Origin: Symbiodinium natans
Taxonomy: Eukaryota; Sar; Dinophyceae; Suessiales; Symbiodiniaceae
DNA length: 64,000 bases
Direction: 5' to 3'
NCBI GenBank assembly: GCA_905221605.1
Contig: CAJNDS010002845.1
Coordinates: 968,713 to 1,032,712, forward strand
Shown in pieces: positions 44,501-51,857 of the stretch. The notes below the pieces were generated by a model that was given only the letters and a program-made list of their open reading frames with translations, made no database searches and was not told where the DNA came from. Numbering within the stretch: the first letter of the stretch is position 1; every line of letters starts with the position of its first letter. The translations under genes and the position numbers were made by a program.

Positions 44501-47225
44501 CACAAAAGCTTTTCACCTCTGGCCAACTCCAGAAGGTAGGACTTGAGAGCCCTTCCTGAGAACCATCCACCAGATCCTCAGCACTCAAGACCGTTTTGCC
44601 GTTCTGAGAGAAATCTTTCCCTATGAGTTCAGGGTCCCCAGGGCTTTCCATGCCAAAAAAGACAGAACTCCCATTGATGACTTCAGCAGTTCCACACCTT
44701 GAATGCACTGCCACGTCATATAGGAAAAGCATCTTCAGAAGTAAAACACCATCCTTTTGAGCTAATTCTTGATGTGGCCAAGGAAGACTTTTTAACCCCA
44801 ACCGTTCAGGCCCACAGCGTCGGCGTAATACAGGTGGACCACCGTCTTCACCTCTCAACCTTGACACTGTCCTGCATGGAGGTCCTCCCACCACAGCAAC
44901 CACCTTTCCTTCAGCCGCCAGATGCAGAAGATACTTCCAGACGCTCGAATTATGTAGGTCACCGCCTTTTGTCAAATCCAGCTCCAGTACCTCCACATCC
45001 CGACTGGGAAAATGCCATTTTTGTTTTCCTGAAAATAGGTGTACCACCACCCTTTTTGCTCGTGCCAGCCGTCTCCTTTTATGACGGTTGAAAGGCAACG
45101 CCGCAATATCTCCACGTGGCAACAGCTCCATCAGCATATTTTCTGGTATATCCCCATAATACCACCGAAGAAATCTCCAGCATGCCTGGACGAACTCCTC
45201 CTCATTCGCTGACGCTGTCCGCGCTGCGCTTTGCAACGACGTTTTTACAGCCACCTCGTTGTCCGTATTCGGACACCCTTGAACCATACGTGCCACCTTC
45301 AAAGCTTGCTTTGGTGAGCACCAATCCATTTCATCAATGATCTGAAGCGCCACCTCCTTTTCCAAACAAGGGCACCCATTCAGATCACGAACGCGAAGTT
45401 CCCCCAGAACAGGATGTGAGGCTGTGCACTTGCCACCACGCCACTGAACTCTGAGACCAACCAAGGCGCTCGCTTTGCCAATTGGCACTAGTGGATCTAC
45501 CATTTCAGGAGTTACCAGGGTCCCACCTGGGGTAATACACATCTCCCGAGATCCAACAGCTAAAGACACCAACACCTTTTGCTGCGGAAGCTGTTCTCCA
45601 GGACGAAGTGATCTGAGAGGATGTGATGCTCCCGAGTCCAACATGCCCATTCCCGAACACTCATTGGTGTCAGAAACCCTGGCCACATGTAGAACGCATA
45701 CTCCTCGGCCTTCTCCCTGCTTCGGCAACAACGTGGCATCCGACGAACCGACTCCACAGTCCGCCCTTCCATTCCTCCATTGAGAATGGGACCAAGACGC
45801 ACGCTGCCTTTCAGCATGCAAAACCATTTTTTCAGCTGTTTTGTAATCCATAACCAAACAGCCATGTTCAAACCACAAGAGCTGGTCCAGCGAAGATTTT
45901 GCACCCACGTGACACATCCCATTGATCACCGTGAGGTTCGCCCCAAACTCCAAAATCAACCAGAGAGGGATAATCAGGGGCCCATTGTCTTCCCTAATCA
46001 ACGTCCCTTTCTCTGTAATCCTCATTGCCACACCACCAAGCGCGCTTTGCACCATAACAGTAGTGTCGGGTAAACATTCCCATGGAAAAAGCGTCCGCAC
46101 AAGATGCGTAGCAGCCGTATCCACCAACGCCACTCTCCTTTCCTGCTGAAACAATCCAGATCCACATAACATTCGAACACTGGGATCCCCGCTTGATGCT
46201 GACTGCGCTGATGACAGCTTCATAGATTTCAGCACTTCCAACGCTTCAGCAAGGACTTGATTGGGTGTTGATGGTGATGGGGGACTTGCAGAACCTTTAT
46301 CCAATCCCGCATTAGCCGTCTCATCTCCCCCTTCAGCTACCTCTGCTTTTTTGGCATTTCCCCATTTCGCACCTTTGCCGCCCTTTCCCCCTTTGGGAGA
46401 ATTCCCTTTAGATCTGCTTCTCTCAGGGTTTGAGTCCACATTGGAACTTGCACCATCCTTATATGGACATTGCGGCTGCAGATGGCCAACGGCCCCACAC
46501 TCAAAACATCTTCCTCGCTCAAGGGAGTCTTTGTCATGGCGGAATTTACAGCGGGCTCCGAACTTGCAACCTGCATCGGTCTTCCCATATATCCAACAGA
46601 AAGGACGTTCACCATCTCCGCTGTACCTTTTTCCTTTCCCTTTGCCTTTGTCACCCTCCTCTGTCTCGTCACCAGTTCCCTTTTGGGCCTTGTTTAACCT
46701 GGCCCTTTTCTTGGCGTCCGAGTCCTGCTTCACCTCCTGTTCACCAGCACTATGCAATAGCAGTTCAAACTCTGCCTGTAACATTTCAGCTAGTTGTGTC
46801 GCAGTTTCAGAGGTCGGCGAGTAGTCCACCCCCAATTTCTCCCGAAAGGATGCCACTCTGAAATGCACCGTAGGGTGTTTTGCCAGCAACGCGGATGATA
46901 AAGCATCCAATCCCTTGATAAGCAAGGTAGCGTCCGGCTCGGATGCTCGCAGCTCCCTTAATCGGGAACGCCATTGCGCCCATTGTCGCACTCCCTTAAT
47001 AGCCTCTGAGATCGAGGTTGCTGAAGATGGTTGCACCAAGAAGTTCAACATTGTGCTGCGCTCATTTGCTCCACCTGGTTGGTAAACCGTCAGCAATTTG
47101 TAAAATATCATCACTGACCCCAACATTCGAGTGGAAACGATCTCGGTCTTCAATCTCTCCGGAATCGCCTGTAGCAGCAAAGACACCGCTCTCTGCTCCA
47201 ACAAAACATGCACAGTTTGAACCAC
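41433..47225 (-). CDS. gag-pol: Gag C-terminus/protease/methyltransferase-like/integrase/dioxygenase-like polyprotein
   Basis: 1,930 codons; the first codon is GTG and the frame is entered from gag by frameshift, not initiated here. Domains: capsid C-part 1-160; CCCH finger Cys210-Cys220-Cys226-His230; CCHC knuckle Cys240-Cys243-His248-Cys253. Two retropepsin-like units follow, with VDTAATH at 368-374 and LDSGASH at 529-535. Next is a C5-methyltransferase-like block 724-985, with LFSG at 730-733, GGPPC at 780-784 and MESP at 859-862. The integrase has an HHCC finger (His1024, His1029, Cys1036, Cys1039) and a catalytic triad Asp1063, Asp1213, Glu1249 (D-D35E). A 2OG-Fe(II) oxygenase-like block covers 1550-1705 (His1612-x-Asp1614, His1680, Arg1689). 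An acidic coiled coil occupies 1790-1890. The last residues (RRRARICACGNF) are the RT fingers start; RT continues in another frame. Confidence 0.85.
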   Translation of the reverse strand: MVQTVHVLLEQRAVSLLLQAIPERLKTEIVSTRMLGSVMIFYKLLTVYQPGGANERSTMLNFLVQPSSATSISEAIKGVRQWAQWRSRLRELRASEPDATLLIKGLDALSSALLAKHPTVHFRVASFREKLGVDYSPTSETATQLAEMLQAEFELLLHSAGEQEVKQDSDAKKRARLNKAQKGTGDETEEGDKGKGKGKRYSGDGERPFCWIYGKTDAGCKFGARCKFRHDKDSLERGRCFECGAVGHLQPQCPYKDGASSNVDSNPERSRSKGNSPKGGKGGKGAKWGNAKKAEVAEGGDETANAGLDKGSASPPSPSTPNQVLAEALEVLKSMKLSSAQSASSGDPSVRMLCGSGLFQQERRVALVDTAATHLVRTLFPWECLPDTTVMVQSALGGVAMRITEKGTLIREDNGPLIIPLWLILEFGANLTVINGMCHVGAKSSLDQLLWFEHGCLVMDYKTAEKMVLHAERQRASWSHSQWRNGRADCGVGSSDATLLPKQGEGRGVCVLHVARVSDTNECSGMGMLDSGASHPLRSLRPGEQLPQQKVLVSLAVGSREMCITPGGTLVTPEMVDPLVPIGKASALVGLRVQWRGGKCTASHPVLGELRVRDLNGCPCLEKEVALQIIDEMDWCSPKQALKVARMVQGCPNTDNEVAVKTSLQSAARTASANEEEFVQACWRFLRWYYGDIPENMLMELLPRGDIAALPFNRHKRRRLARAKRVVVHLFSGKQKWHFPSRDVEVLELDLTKGGDLHNSSVWKYLLHLAAEGKVVAVVGGPPCRTVSRLRGEDGGPPVLRRRCGPERLGLKSLPWPHQELAQKDGVLLLKMLFLYDVAVHSRCGTAEVINGSSVFFGMESPGDPELIGKDFSQNGKTVLSAEDLVDGSQEGLSSPTFWSWPEVKSFCERYGMYAAHFDQGALGHALVKPTTFLVSDMELWESLEQVRVVVPWSATFASTLEERIGQSSIWARWAFGLVKRIRHRLAQWLHESDAERAAMVSKKEEREGTLRRLTAEERAFRDHCLRGHIPFRRDCQICVSAAGKERRHLRRKHGDAYTLSLDLAGPYKFSKDAHQQKPRHAVIGVYQFPMLDPNVGRPPEKEEDADEVEDQVVDDGAGVGEWLGDAVANFEEEDSAPVEPAPVLEAEVLKIQASEKSWKELKDHLTQPVRMINFVMVEPIVDKQQTTVLSAVQRMMVRLQRHGYPVLRIHSDRAGEFVNARFRSFCETRLIYRTTGDPGVPQTNGRAEACVGLFKRGVRSLLKEARLGPAYWALAARHWSMLRWQKAERELGLNPKALLPFGAQIQVKRRPWELLGPDGTKKGRQWVDRTQPALLLGPCDDLPGGYWVEAQGTAKDPDELVLFPCTTIFSNIKEPPDLELEGVVEEQEPSPPEHRLKGKKPALRFADEEGPPLPPPRDPPVRHRLNEKSPASSLRGHVGSLRLLRKRGESPPLEIFEDDMQGLGELEENADVEDNVPGDEYWPTCCSPHENAYLVCKSETAEDGTQLEKEEQKAKSMYERSMYDYVDCEELLEGIVYPKRVNRRGGINNWCTSTRALVLGHYTHGGVCGITKETHRRPWLCRYLASFVRHHNPEAKFSALQISCNAPVSLHRDSHNEKHCCNYVCGFGDYKDGQLWVEDEKVLEEGAEVVEQSYGKKVLPGKLVDIHWNFMSFFPRKLHGPMPWKGNRVSLTGYTPVFMERLSYKDRCYLLQCKFPLPEPQAEEGEKRKWLKMTLKETSLDDLAEEVDYAVFEAHQWALEEHLSIRRLIAEQECCILDEFHGSANESNEEKGSETREWLVKAKRAEDQLSKFLVKAAQVQQMVQENTALEAAEEVEFLQTKTIPTQEAMQELEKWRESLSDEVTSLVKELEVVEPTTQEKLDKLAEEPNAPVIEYVPSLVVFTRKQGTGRRRARICACGNFISSTAATE
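42111..42578 (-). other. 2-oxoglutarate/Fe(II) dioxygenase-like domain
   Basis: Residues 1550-1705, between integrase and RT. The pattern is that of a double-stranded beta-helix oxygenase: L-H-R-D-S-H-N (His1612 and Asp1614 as the HxD iron ligands), then D-G-Q-L-W-V, then FFPRKLHGPMPWKGNRVSL. In that last segment His1680 is the distal iron ligand and Arg1689, nine residues on, is the 2OG carboxylate binder. Order and spacing match P4H/AlkB/TET-JBP-type folds; which subfamily cannot be told by eye. Substrate is unknown. Confidence 0.6.
43431..44183 (-). other. Integrase zinc finger and D,D35E core
   Basis: Residues 1015-1265. The HHCC finger is H-x4-H-x6-C-x2-C. The core contains SLDLAGPY, then IHSDRAGEF, then TNGRAEACVGLFK. 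There are exactly 35 residues between the second Asp and the Glu. An acidic insertion (1090-1150) separates the first Asp from the rest. Confidence 0.9.
44271..45068 (-). other. DNA cytosine-5 methyltransferase-like domain
   Basis: Residues 720-985. C5-methyltransferase motifs occur in order: motif I VVHLFSGK (AdoMet loop), an acidic ELD after strand 2 (748-750), GGD (754-756), motif IV GGPPC with the nucleophile Cys784, and motif VI-like MESP with Glu860. The late segment DQGALGH..KPTTF (919-932) resembles the GH..KPT segment of other retroelement methylases. Classical motifs IX-X are not visible, so it may be minimal, divergent or inactive. The alternative is an unrelated Rossmann fold, but four ordered motifs make this the best reading. 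It sits between protease and integrase. Confidence 0.7.
45336..46178 (-). other. Tandem retropepsin-like domains
   Basis: Residues 350-630. Unit 1 has D-T-A-A-T-H where the catalytic D-S/T-G is expected, so Gly is replaced by Ala. Unit 2 has the canonical D-S-G-A-S-H. After the motif both share (V/L)-R-(T/S)-L-x-P-x-E-x-L-P, then a V-x-V/Q-S-x-A-x-G turn and (R/C)-I-T-x-x-G-T-L. The shared pattern indicates duplication, with unit 1 probably inactive. Confidence 0.7.
46467..46610 (-). other. Gag nucleic-acid-binding block: CCCH finger plus CCHC knuckle
   Basis: Residues 206-253 of the polyprotein frame. They hold Cys-x9-Cys-x5-Cys-x3-His followed nine residues later by Cys-x2-Cys-x4-His-x4-Cys. 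The second motif is the usual retroviral-type knuckle. The first is a C3H finger, the type used for RNA binding, and links this Gag to the C3H-rich second element. Confidence 0.85.
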
Positions 47226-48706
47226 TTGAGCCCTTCCAGCTCAGCCTTGATGCCCAACCTTTCCAGTGGAGAAACACTCAACCATTTGGCATACGCTTGA
47301 TATGCCTTTGAGTAGACGCATTGCCACCACACTCTTCCTGTATCTGTCAGCGAAGACAACATTGGTTCGATCATTGCGATCCAATCACCCAGTGCCGTCG
47401 GATTGCTTGGTGTGTAGTCTGCCAAAGTTGGAAGGCTCATCACATGCTTCCCGAGAGCCTCCGGACGTTCGGTTCCAGAACTATCACCAGTGATTGGCAT
47501 ACCGCGTGGCACCACTGCTCCAGGAGGTAAACTGACCCTTCCACCAGGCCCTTGAGGTAGTCCATGTCCTATACCGGGCGTAACAGCTGTGAGCGGAACC
47601 TTTTCTAATTCCAACTTCCCAGCGACCATGTTCCACCGATACGGAACATCATCCACCATTGTATATCCACCCGATCCTGCTGAGTTCTCTTGCGTCGCAG
47701 TTTCCCGAGCTGAAACAAAACCGGGCTGGTTCCCCGCAGGTGCGACAGAACCATCAACACCTGATGGCACGGAAATAATCGGAACATGTGTTAAACCAGG
47801 TGGTCCACTTGCATATCCACCACTTGCAGGACCTCCCGTGGGGTAATTCAATGGAGGCAATCTGGAGGGTTTCTTCCCTTCAGCTACATGCATCATTGGC
47901 ACTTCTTTTTCATCCTCCACTTGAACATCCCCCTTCCTGGACCCAGGCAAGGATTGAAGATCACAACCCTTTGGCAGGTCGTAGCCCTCAATAGGCAGCC
48001 ATGTCCCATCAGGCAACACAGTCCAAAAACCACCCATACCATCCGTGTAGAAAACTTGTCCTGGCAGGTACTGCTTCTCTGGAGTCATTCCTAGAGGATA
48101 TGCCGTGTTTGCGTCCACCACTCCAGAGCTCCGTGCCCTTGAAGCTGACCCAGATGCAGCAGAGGTATAGCTTTTTTCCTCCACCCGATGCAACCTGTTC
48201 CCCAGCTCCTTTGTCTGCACAAGCAACTCTTTCAGCGCACGCTTCACCACCGCCATATCTTCAGTTTGCTCTTCACCACTAACATCAGGAATGAGTTCTT
48301 CGTCGGCTTGCACTCCACCAATAGTACCTCGTTCCATTTGTCCCATTAAGCCTGACGATGGTCTCTCAACAGGTGCAGGTTCCTGACCCAAAAGGTCTTG
48401 CAGCGAAGGCGGTCTCCTCGTACCTTCACCACTCCTATCCCCTCCGCTCGCGGGAAGACTTGCCGGCCTTGATTGCCTAAGTCTCATTTCTTCTTGAGCC
48501 CGCTCGCTCCAGAAAGGATTTGCTGCTTGAACCGGAACCACTTCGTTTTCCACCTGAGGCGTTGGTTGTATCATTGCAACCTCCCTACCATCTGTCAGTG
48601 CTTGTACCATTTGTTGTCGATCTTCACCCCCATCACCACGATTTCCTTCGGCTTCATTGGCCGTTGGCGACAGTCCAGGCTCAGAGCGACGCCGCATCAT
48701 GTCCAT
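47150..48706 (-). CDS. gag: Gag, N-terminal part (copia element)
   Basis: The frame runs 518 codons from an ATG at 48706 (M-D-M-M-R-R-R), 63 bp inside the 5' LTR. It is open a little further upstream only through a TTG. The first 400 residues are Pro/Gly/Ser-rich with one predicted helix (..VVKRALKELLVQTKELGNRL, about 155-180). The last 70 (..LADYTPSNPTALGDWIAMIE.. to ..WLSVSPLERLGIKAELEG) are the start of the capsid-like domain. That domain continues in the next frame from about 47225, so a -1 shift is needed between about 47240 and 47150. No membrane segment or signal peptide. Confidence 0.8.
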   Translation of the reverse strand: MDMMRRRSEPGLSPTANEAEGNRGDGGEDRQQMVQALTDGREVAMIQPTPQVENEVVPVQAANPFWSERAQEEMRLRQSRPASLPASGGDRSGEGTRRPPSLQDLLGQEPAPVERPSSGLMGQMERGTIGGVQADEELIPDVSGEEQTEDMAVVKRALKELLVQTKELGNRLHRVEEKSYTSAASGSASRARSSGVVDANTAYPLGMTPEKQYLPGQVFYTDGMGGFWTVLPDGTWLPIEGYDLPKGCDLQSLPGSRKGDVQVEDEKEVPMMHVAEGKKPSRLPPLNYPTGGPASGGYASGPPGLTHVPIISVPSGVDGSVAPAGNQPGFVSARETATQENSAGSGGYTMVDDVPYRWNMVAGKLELEKVPLTAVTPGIGHGLPQGPGGRVSLPPGAVVPRGMPITGDSSGTERPEALGKHVMSLPTLADYTPSNPTALGDWIAMIEPMLSSLTDTGRVWWQCVYSKAYQAYAKWLSVSPLERLGIKAELEGLKWFKLCMFCWSRERCLCCYRRFRRD

Positions 48707-48751
48707 GGCGTTAAACAAACGAAAAATCTTTACCAATTCCGCAGGAAGCCT

Positions 48752-48768
48752 AACTTGGGCTCATAACC
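48752..48768 (-). other. Primer binding site complementary to the initiator-tRNA-Met anticodon arm
   Basis: Immediately inside the 5' LTR the + strand reads cttgggctcataacc. This matches the anticodon stem-loop of eukaryotic tRNA-iMet (..GGG-CxCATAA-CC) ending at its 3' stem. Further match to the D-arm (cgcag..gaagc) lies 13-25 bp beyond. Copia of Drosophila and Ty5 are known to prime from an internal half-tRNA-iMet in just this way. Confidence 0.7.
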
Positions 48769-48997
48769 TACGGGGGGCAACCGAAGGAGGACAGGGAACA
48801 AGACAGTCAACCCCAACAGAAGCCCTTATTACCCCTGGAACAACCAACAACCGAACAGCAAGACCCCAAACCAAGGGCACACTTTTTACGAAACCTTTGA
48901 CCGCTTTGGTCATGGCTTGAGCCAAAGATTACCGGGTTCATTGACCCTTCAACTTCCAATACCAACTCCTTTCTACAATACCAATTGCAGCTCCGCA
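48769..48997 (-). repeat. 5' LTR of the copia element
   Basis: 229 bp, matching 39074-39302 base for base by eye. Sense strand begins TGCGGAGCTG and ends GGTTGCCCCCCGTA. Carries a TTTGGCTCAAG motif (reverse complement at 48916-48926) equal to the 3' end of the dinoflagellate spliced leader. Confidence 0.95.
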
Positions 48998-49031
48998 TAG
49001 GGTTTAGGGTTCAGGGTTTAGGGTTCAGGGG
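48998..49031 (+). repeat. Interstitial TTTAGGG/TTCAGGG repeats, right part
   Basis: TAGGG (48998-49002) is the target duplication; the array continues as TTTAGGG, TTCAGGG, TTTAGGG, TTCAGGG. Joined to 39041-39073 it gives the pre-insertion site. Confidence 0.9.
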
Positions 49032-50382
49032 CTTATAGGGTTGAGCAAAGTTAGGCTGGCCCCGATTTCCAGCTTGGAGATGTAGCGCTTGAAGCAAGGC
49101 GCAAGAAACACCAGGCAATACTGGCCTCGGGACTGGCCGGATCCAGGGTTGAAAGGGTTTTCGTGTTCAGGTCTCACAAAGAAGCCCCCAAACGCCGAAC
49201 TCTGCGAATGGCTTCAACAGTCTGCGGCCCAAGGCTTCAGGTTCTTGCTCCAGCAAGGCCCCACTTGGCCTGCTAAGCCATGTGGAGTGCGGTAGCGTAA
49301 CCAAAAAACCACAACAGCTGGGCTTCAGAGGATTTGACGACCTAGGTTGTGAGGCGATAGGAGTTGGCATTGTCACCTTTAACACCAGCGTAGTTCTTGG
49401 TGTCTCTTCGTTTTTCGAGTGGGGTCAAGTGTAAGGCGCCGGCTGAGACGAGTGGTGAGGCCCTCAGGCATCTTCTTGAGTCCCGACTGCGATCCTGATG
49501 ATTGCGAACGATTCTGGAAATCCCAATCTTTCAGAATCACCCCAAAGAATACCTTCAATTCCTCAAGACTAAACCCATTATACTTCTTAATACGGGATGC
49601 TTAGGGGAGTTTCTGCAAGATTCATCAATTATTCTCTTTGACATATCCAGAATACAATACGTAAATAAAGCAATAGCAACAAAGTCCGACAATAATCATA
49701 CTAATTTCCACCTAGTATGACCGTCCCCTAACATCAAAACCGTTAGTTTAGGGTTTAGGGATTACGTAACCCAGTTGACAACATCCAATTAGGGAGACTC
49801 TAGGAGGTCATTGGGAGTTCGATTGTTCATCATTACTTGTTGCTGCAAATTATGAGCTTGTCACATGCTTAGTTATCATGCATTACGACTTATGGTTATC
49901 ATTGCTTTCATTAGTTGTTTGTTTACTGATTAACCAGGCCTACAGAACAAACGATTCGCAACTAAGGCCCATTTGCTGACTCGATACTCTCATGCGCCCA
50001 AAACCCTATACCTCAGCCCTGAGCCTTCTATCCCTCAACTCCTAAGCCCAGAGCCCCCGCCCCAAAACAGGCTCCGGGTTGCTTTCCTACCTAAGGAACC
50101 CGGCAACCTTGTAAAAAAAAGACGCCCCTCGGGCCGTCGCGTGAGCTTTCGTTGGTGTTGTAATACGTCTTGTTGTGATTATGGCTCTTAGTGATGCACT
50201 TGGTTGGTATAGTAGGGGTAATACAAAATGGGAAGAAGTTTCCCAAAACAGACAGAACACGGTTTATCATGTGCCCCTGATTTTTGTTTACAAAGAGGAA
50301 CAGAATCTTTGGTGACGTTGCCGTAGAAAGTTACTTCTCGAAACGGCTTACCATGATGTTGCTTCGCATTTGATGATCGCTC
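49032..50382. other. Non-coding stretch, partly AT-rich
   Basis: No gene is seen. From about 49,540 to 50,380 the composition is clearly richer in A/T than the rest of the window. It contains one more short TTTAGGG run (49744-49762). A transfer from elsewhere or simply old intergenic DNA would both fit. Confidence 0.4.
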
Positions 50383-50580
50383 TTATTTTTTCGGCCGTGG
50401 TGCGACTATTCTCCCCTCTGCAGCCATGACGTCCGACAGTATCCAGGTGGCCCTCATAAGTGGAAGGGCCGTGCAGATACCAGTCTCCGTGGAAAGCTCA
50501 CTGCTGGACGTGGACTCGATCGATTGTTGGGATCTTTCAATCTGTTCTGTTTGCTGACCCAACAGAGAAACTAGGTTCAT
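50383..50580 (-). pseudogene. Short - strand frame abutting the second element
   Basis: Sixty-five codons (MNLVSLLGQQTEQIERSQQS.. to ..GRIVAPRPKK) end in TAA at 50383. The ATG lies only four bases from the LTR at 50585, and the peptide has reasonable protein character. It could be a fragment of a gene cut by the insertion, or part of a longer element. Function unknown. Confidence 0.3.
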
Positions 50581-50584
50581 TAGT

Positions 50585-50871
50585 TACGGGGGGCAACCCC
50601 ACGGGGACAAGGGACCAACCCAATTATCACCCTCACTAGTTGCCCTGAACAGATTCCCCAGAACGAACCAGAAAGAAAGACACACAGGGTTAAGGTTTGA
50701 CAAAGGGAGAGGGCAGGACTACGCTTTCCCGTTAACCCCAAACCCAAGCACACGGACTTGTTAACTTTCACTAGACAGCGTACAGCCATCCTTGAGCCAA
50801 GGTAAGTGCGGGTTCATTGACCCTTTTACAACCTCCAACACACTACCTGAAATACAAACTGCAGCTCCGCA
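50585..50871 (-). repeat. 3' LTR of the second element
   Basis: Shares both termini and the block gcgggttcattgacccttt..acctccaa with the copia LTR, but the middle differs. It carries TTGGCTCAAG (reverse complement at 50791-50800), the spliced-leader-like motif, in the equivalent place. Confidence 0.85.
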
Positions 50872-51233
50872 CTCCCCCTGTCCTAGAAATTCCTAGGACA
50901 CACTTGGGAGGTGCATACTTTCGGCCAAAAGCTGCCCTTGTCGGCAGCAGCCAGCTGCTTGACATGCATTTTGTGGTTTAACGTCTTCCAGGACGAATGA
51001 ATTATATCACTTCTTTCGAAGACCTCTTCAGCCTTCTTCACCACGAACCATGGTCTTCACAACCCTACCGGTCATACACTCTCTACCATTAGGGATTTCC
51101 TAACCCTTAACGGCAGACACCGAACCCCTTTTCTTTGTGCGACACATTGGTCTTTCCAGCATATCTTTGCAAAGTTTCGCCACCACAGAAAGAGGCCGAT
51201 CACCACGAGTCTCACCATCTTCCAGACCAGTCA

Positions 51234-51857
51234 TCACCTCTTTGGTTCTCGACCAGCTTCACAGATTTGGTGAAGCCTCACCAAAATGTCTTCTAGATCC
51301 TGTATTTTCACAGAAGGATCCACCAAACACCTTTGGGTAGAGGAGATGATACCCTCTCTCCGGGCATCTTCAATCGCTTTACACGATTGTGCCACCTGCG
51401 GAGCAACTGCGGCCTGAACTCGTGTAACAGCTTCAGATGACTGACTCCTCACCTCCAAGTCTTCATCTGGCACCGCCTCCTTTTTCTGGGGACTCAAAGA
51501 TTTCTCCTTTCTTTGAGATTTCTTTGCAAGAATGCCCGTCTTTGCATGAAGCTGAGGAAGAGCATTCCCTTCATTGAGAACCACCACTTTTTTCGATGAT
51601 CCAGCCTGTTCTGCACGATCCAACGTCTTTGGCCTCTTCTTGGGCACTGGGGGCATCAGCATATACGGATCATCCATGGCAGCAGTTTTCCTTTTCTTCT
51701 GCTCCCGCTTCAGCTCGTCCTCGACGGGACAGTCACTTCTATGACCTCTGGCACCGCCTCCTCTGTAGAAGGTGCTTCCAGCGACTCCTCTTCGACCGGC
51801 CTTTCGCCACCGTCCTTGGGATCGCTTCCACCTTTTGAGCGAGGTCTTTGGTACCAT
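51234..51857 (-). CDS. Second-element C-terminal frame (basic)
   Basis: The credible part begins near 51720 (DELKREQKKRKTAAMDD..). It is Lys/Arg-rich with a final helix (..VKIQDLEDILVRLHQICEAG..), stopping at 51234. It probably continues the preceding frame through a frameshift. About 360 bp of untranslated sequence then lead to the PPT. Confidence 0.45.
   Translation of the reverse strand: MVPKTSLKRWKRSQGRWRKAGRRGVAGSTFYRGGGARGHRSDCPVEDELKREQKKRKTAAMDDPYMLMPPVPKKRPKTLDRAEQAGSSKKVVVLNEGNALPQLHAKTGILAKKSQRKEKSLSPQKKEAVPDEDLEVRSQSSEAVTRVQAAVAPQVAQSCKAIEDARREGIISSTQRCLVDPSVKIQDLEDILVRLHQICEAGREPKR

Larger units (their letters stand above)
39074..48997 (-). mobile_element. Complete Ty1/copia LTR retrotransposon (9,924 bp)
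   Basis: Bounded by two 229-bp LTRs (39074-39302 and 48769-48997) that I read as identical, and by a TAGGG target-site duplication. The order on the - strand is 5' LTR, PBS, gag, double protease, methyltransferase-like, integrase, dioxygenase-like, RT, RNase H, membrane extension, PPT, 3' LTR. Integrase before RT is the copia order. The coding region is in three frames with two frameshifts. LTR identity says the insertion is recent. The LTR ends are TG...TA on the sense strand. Confidence 0.95.
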
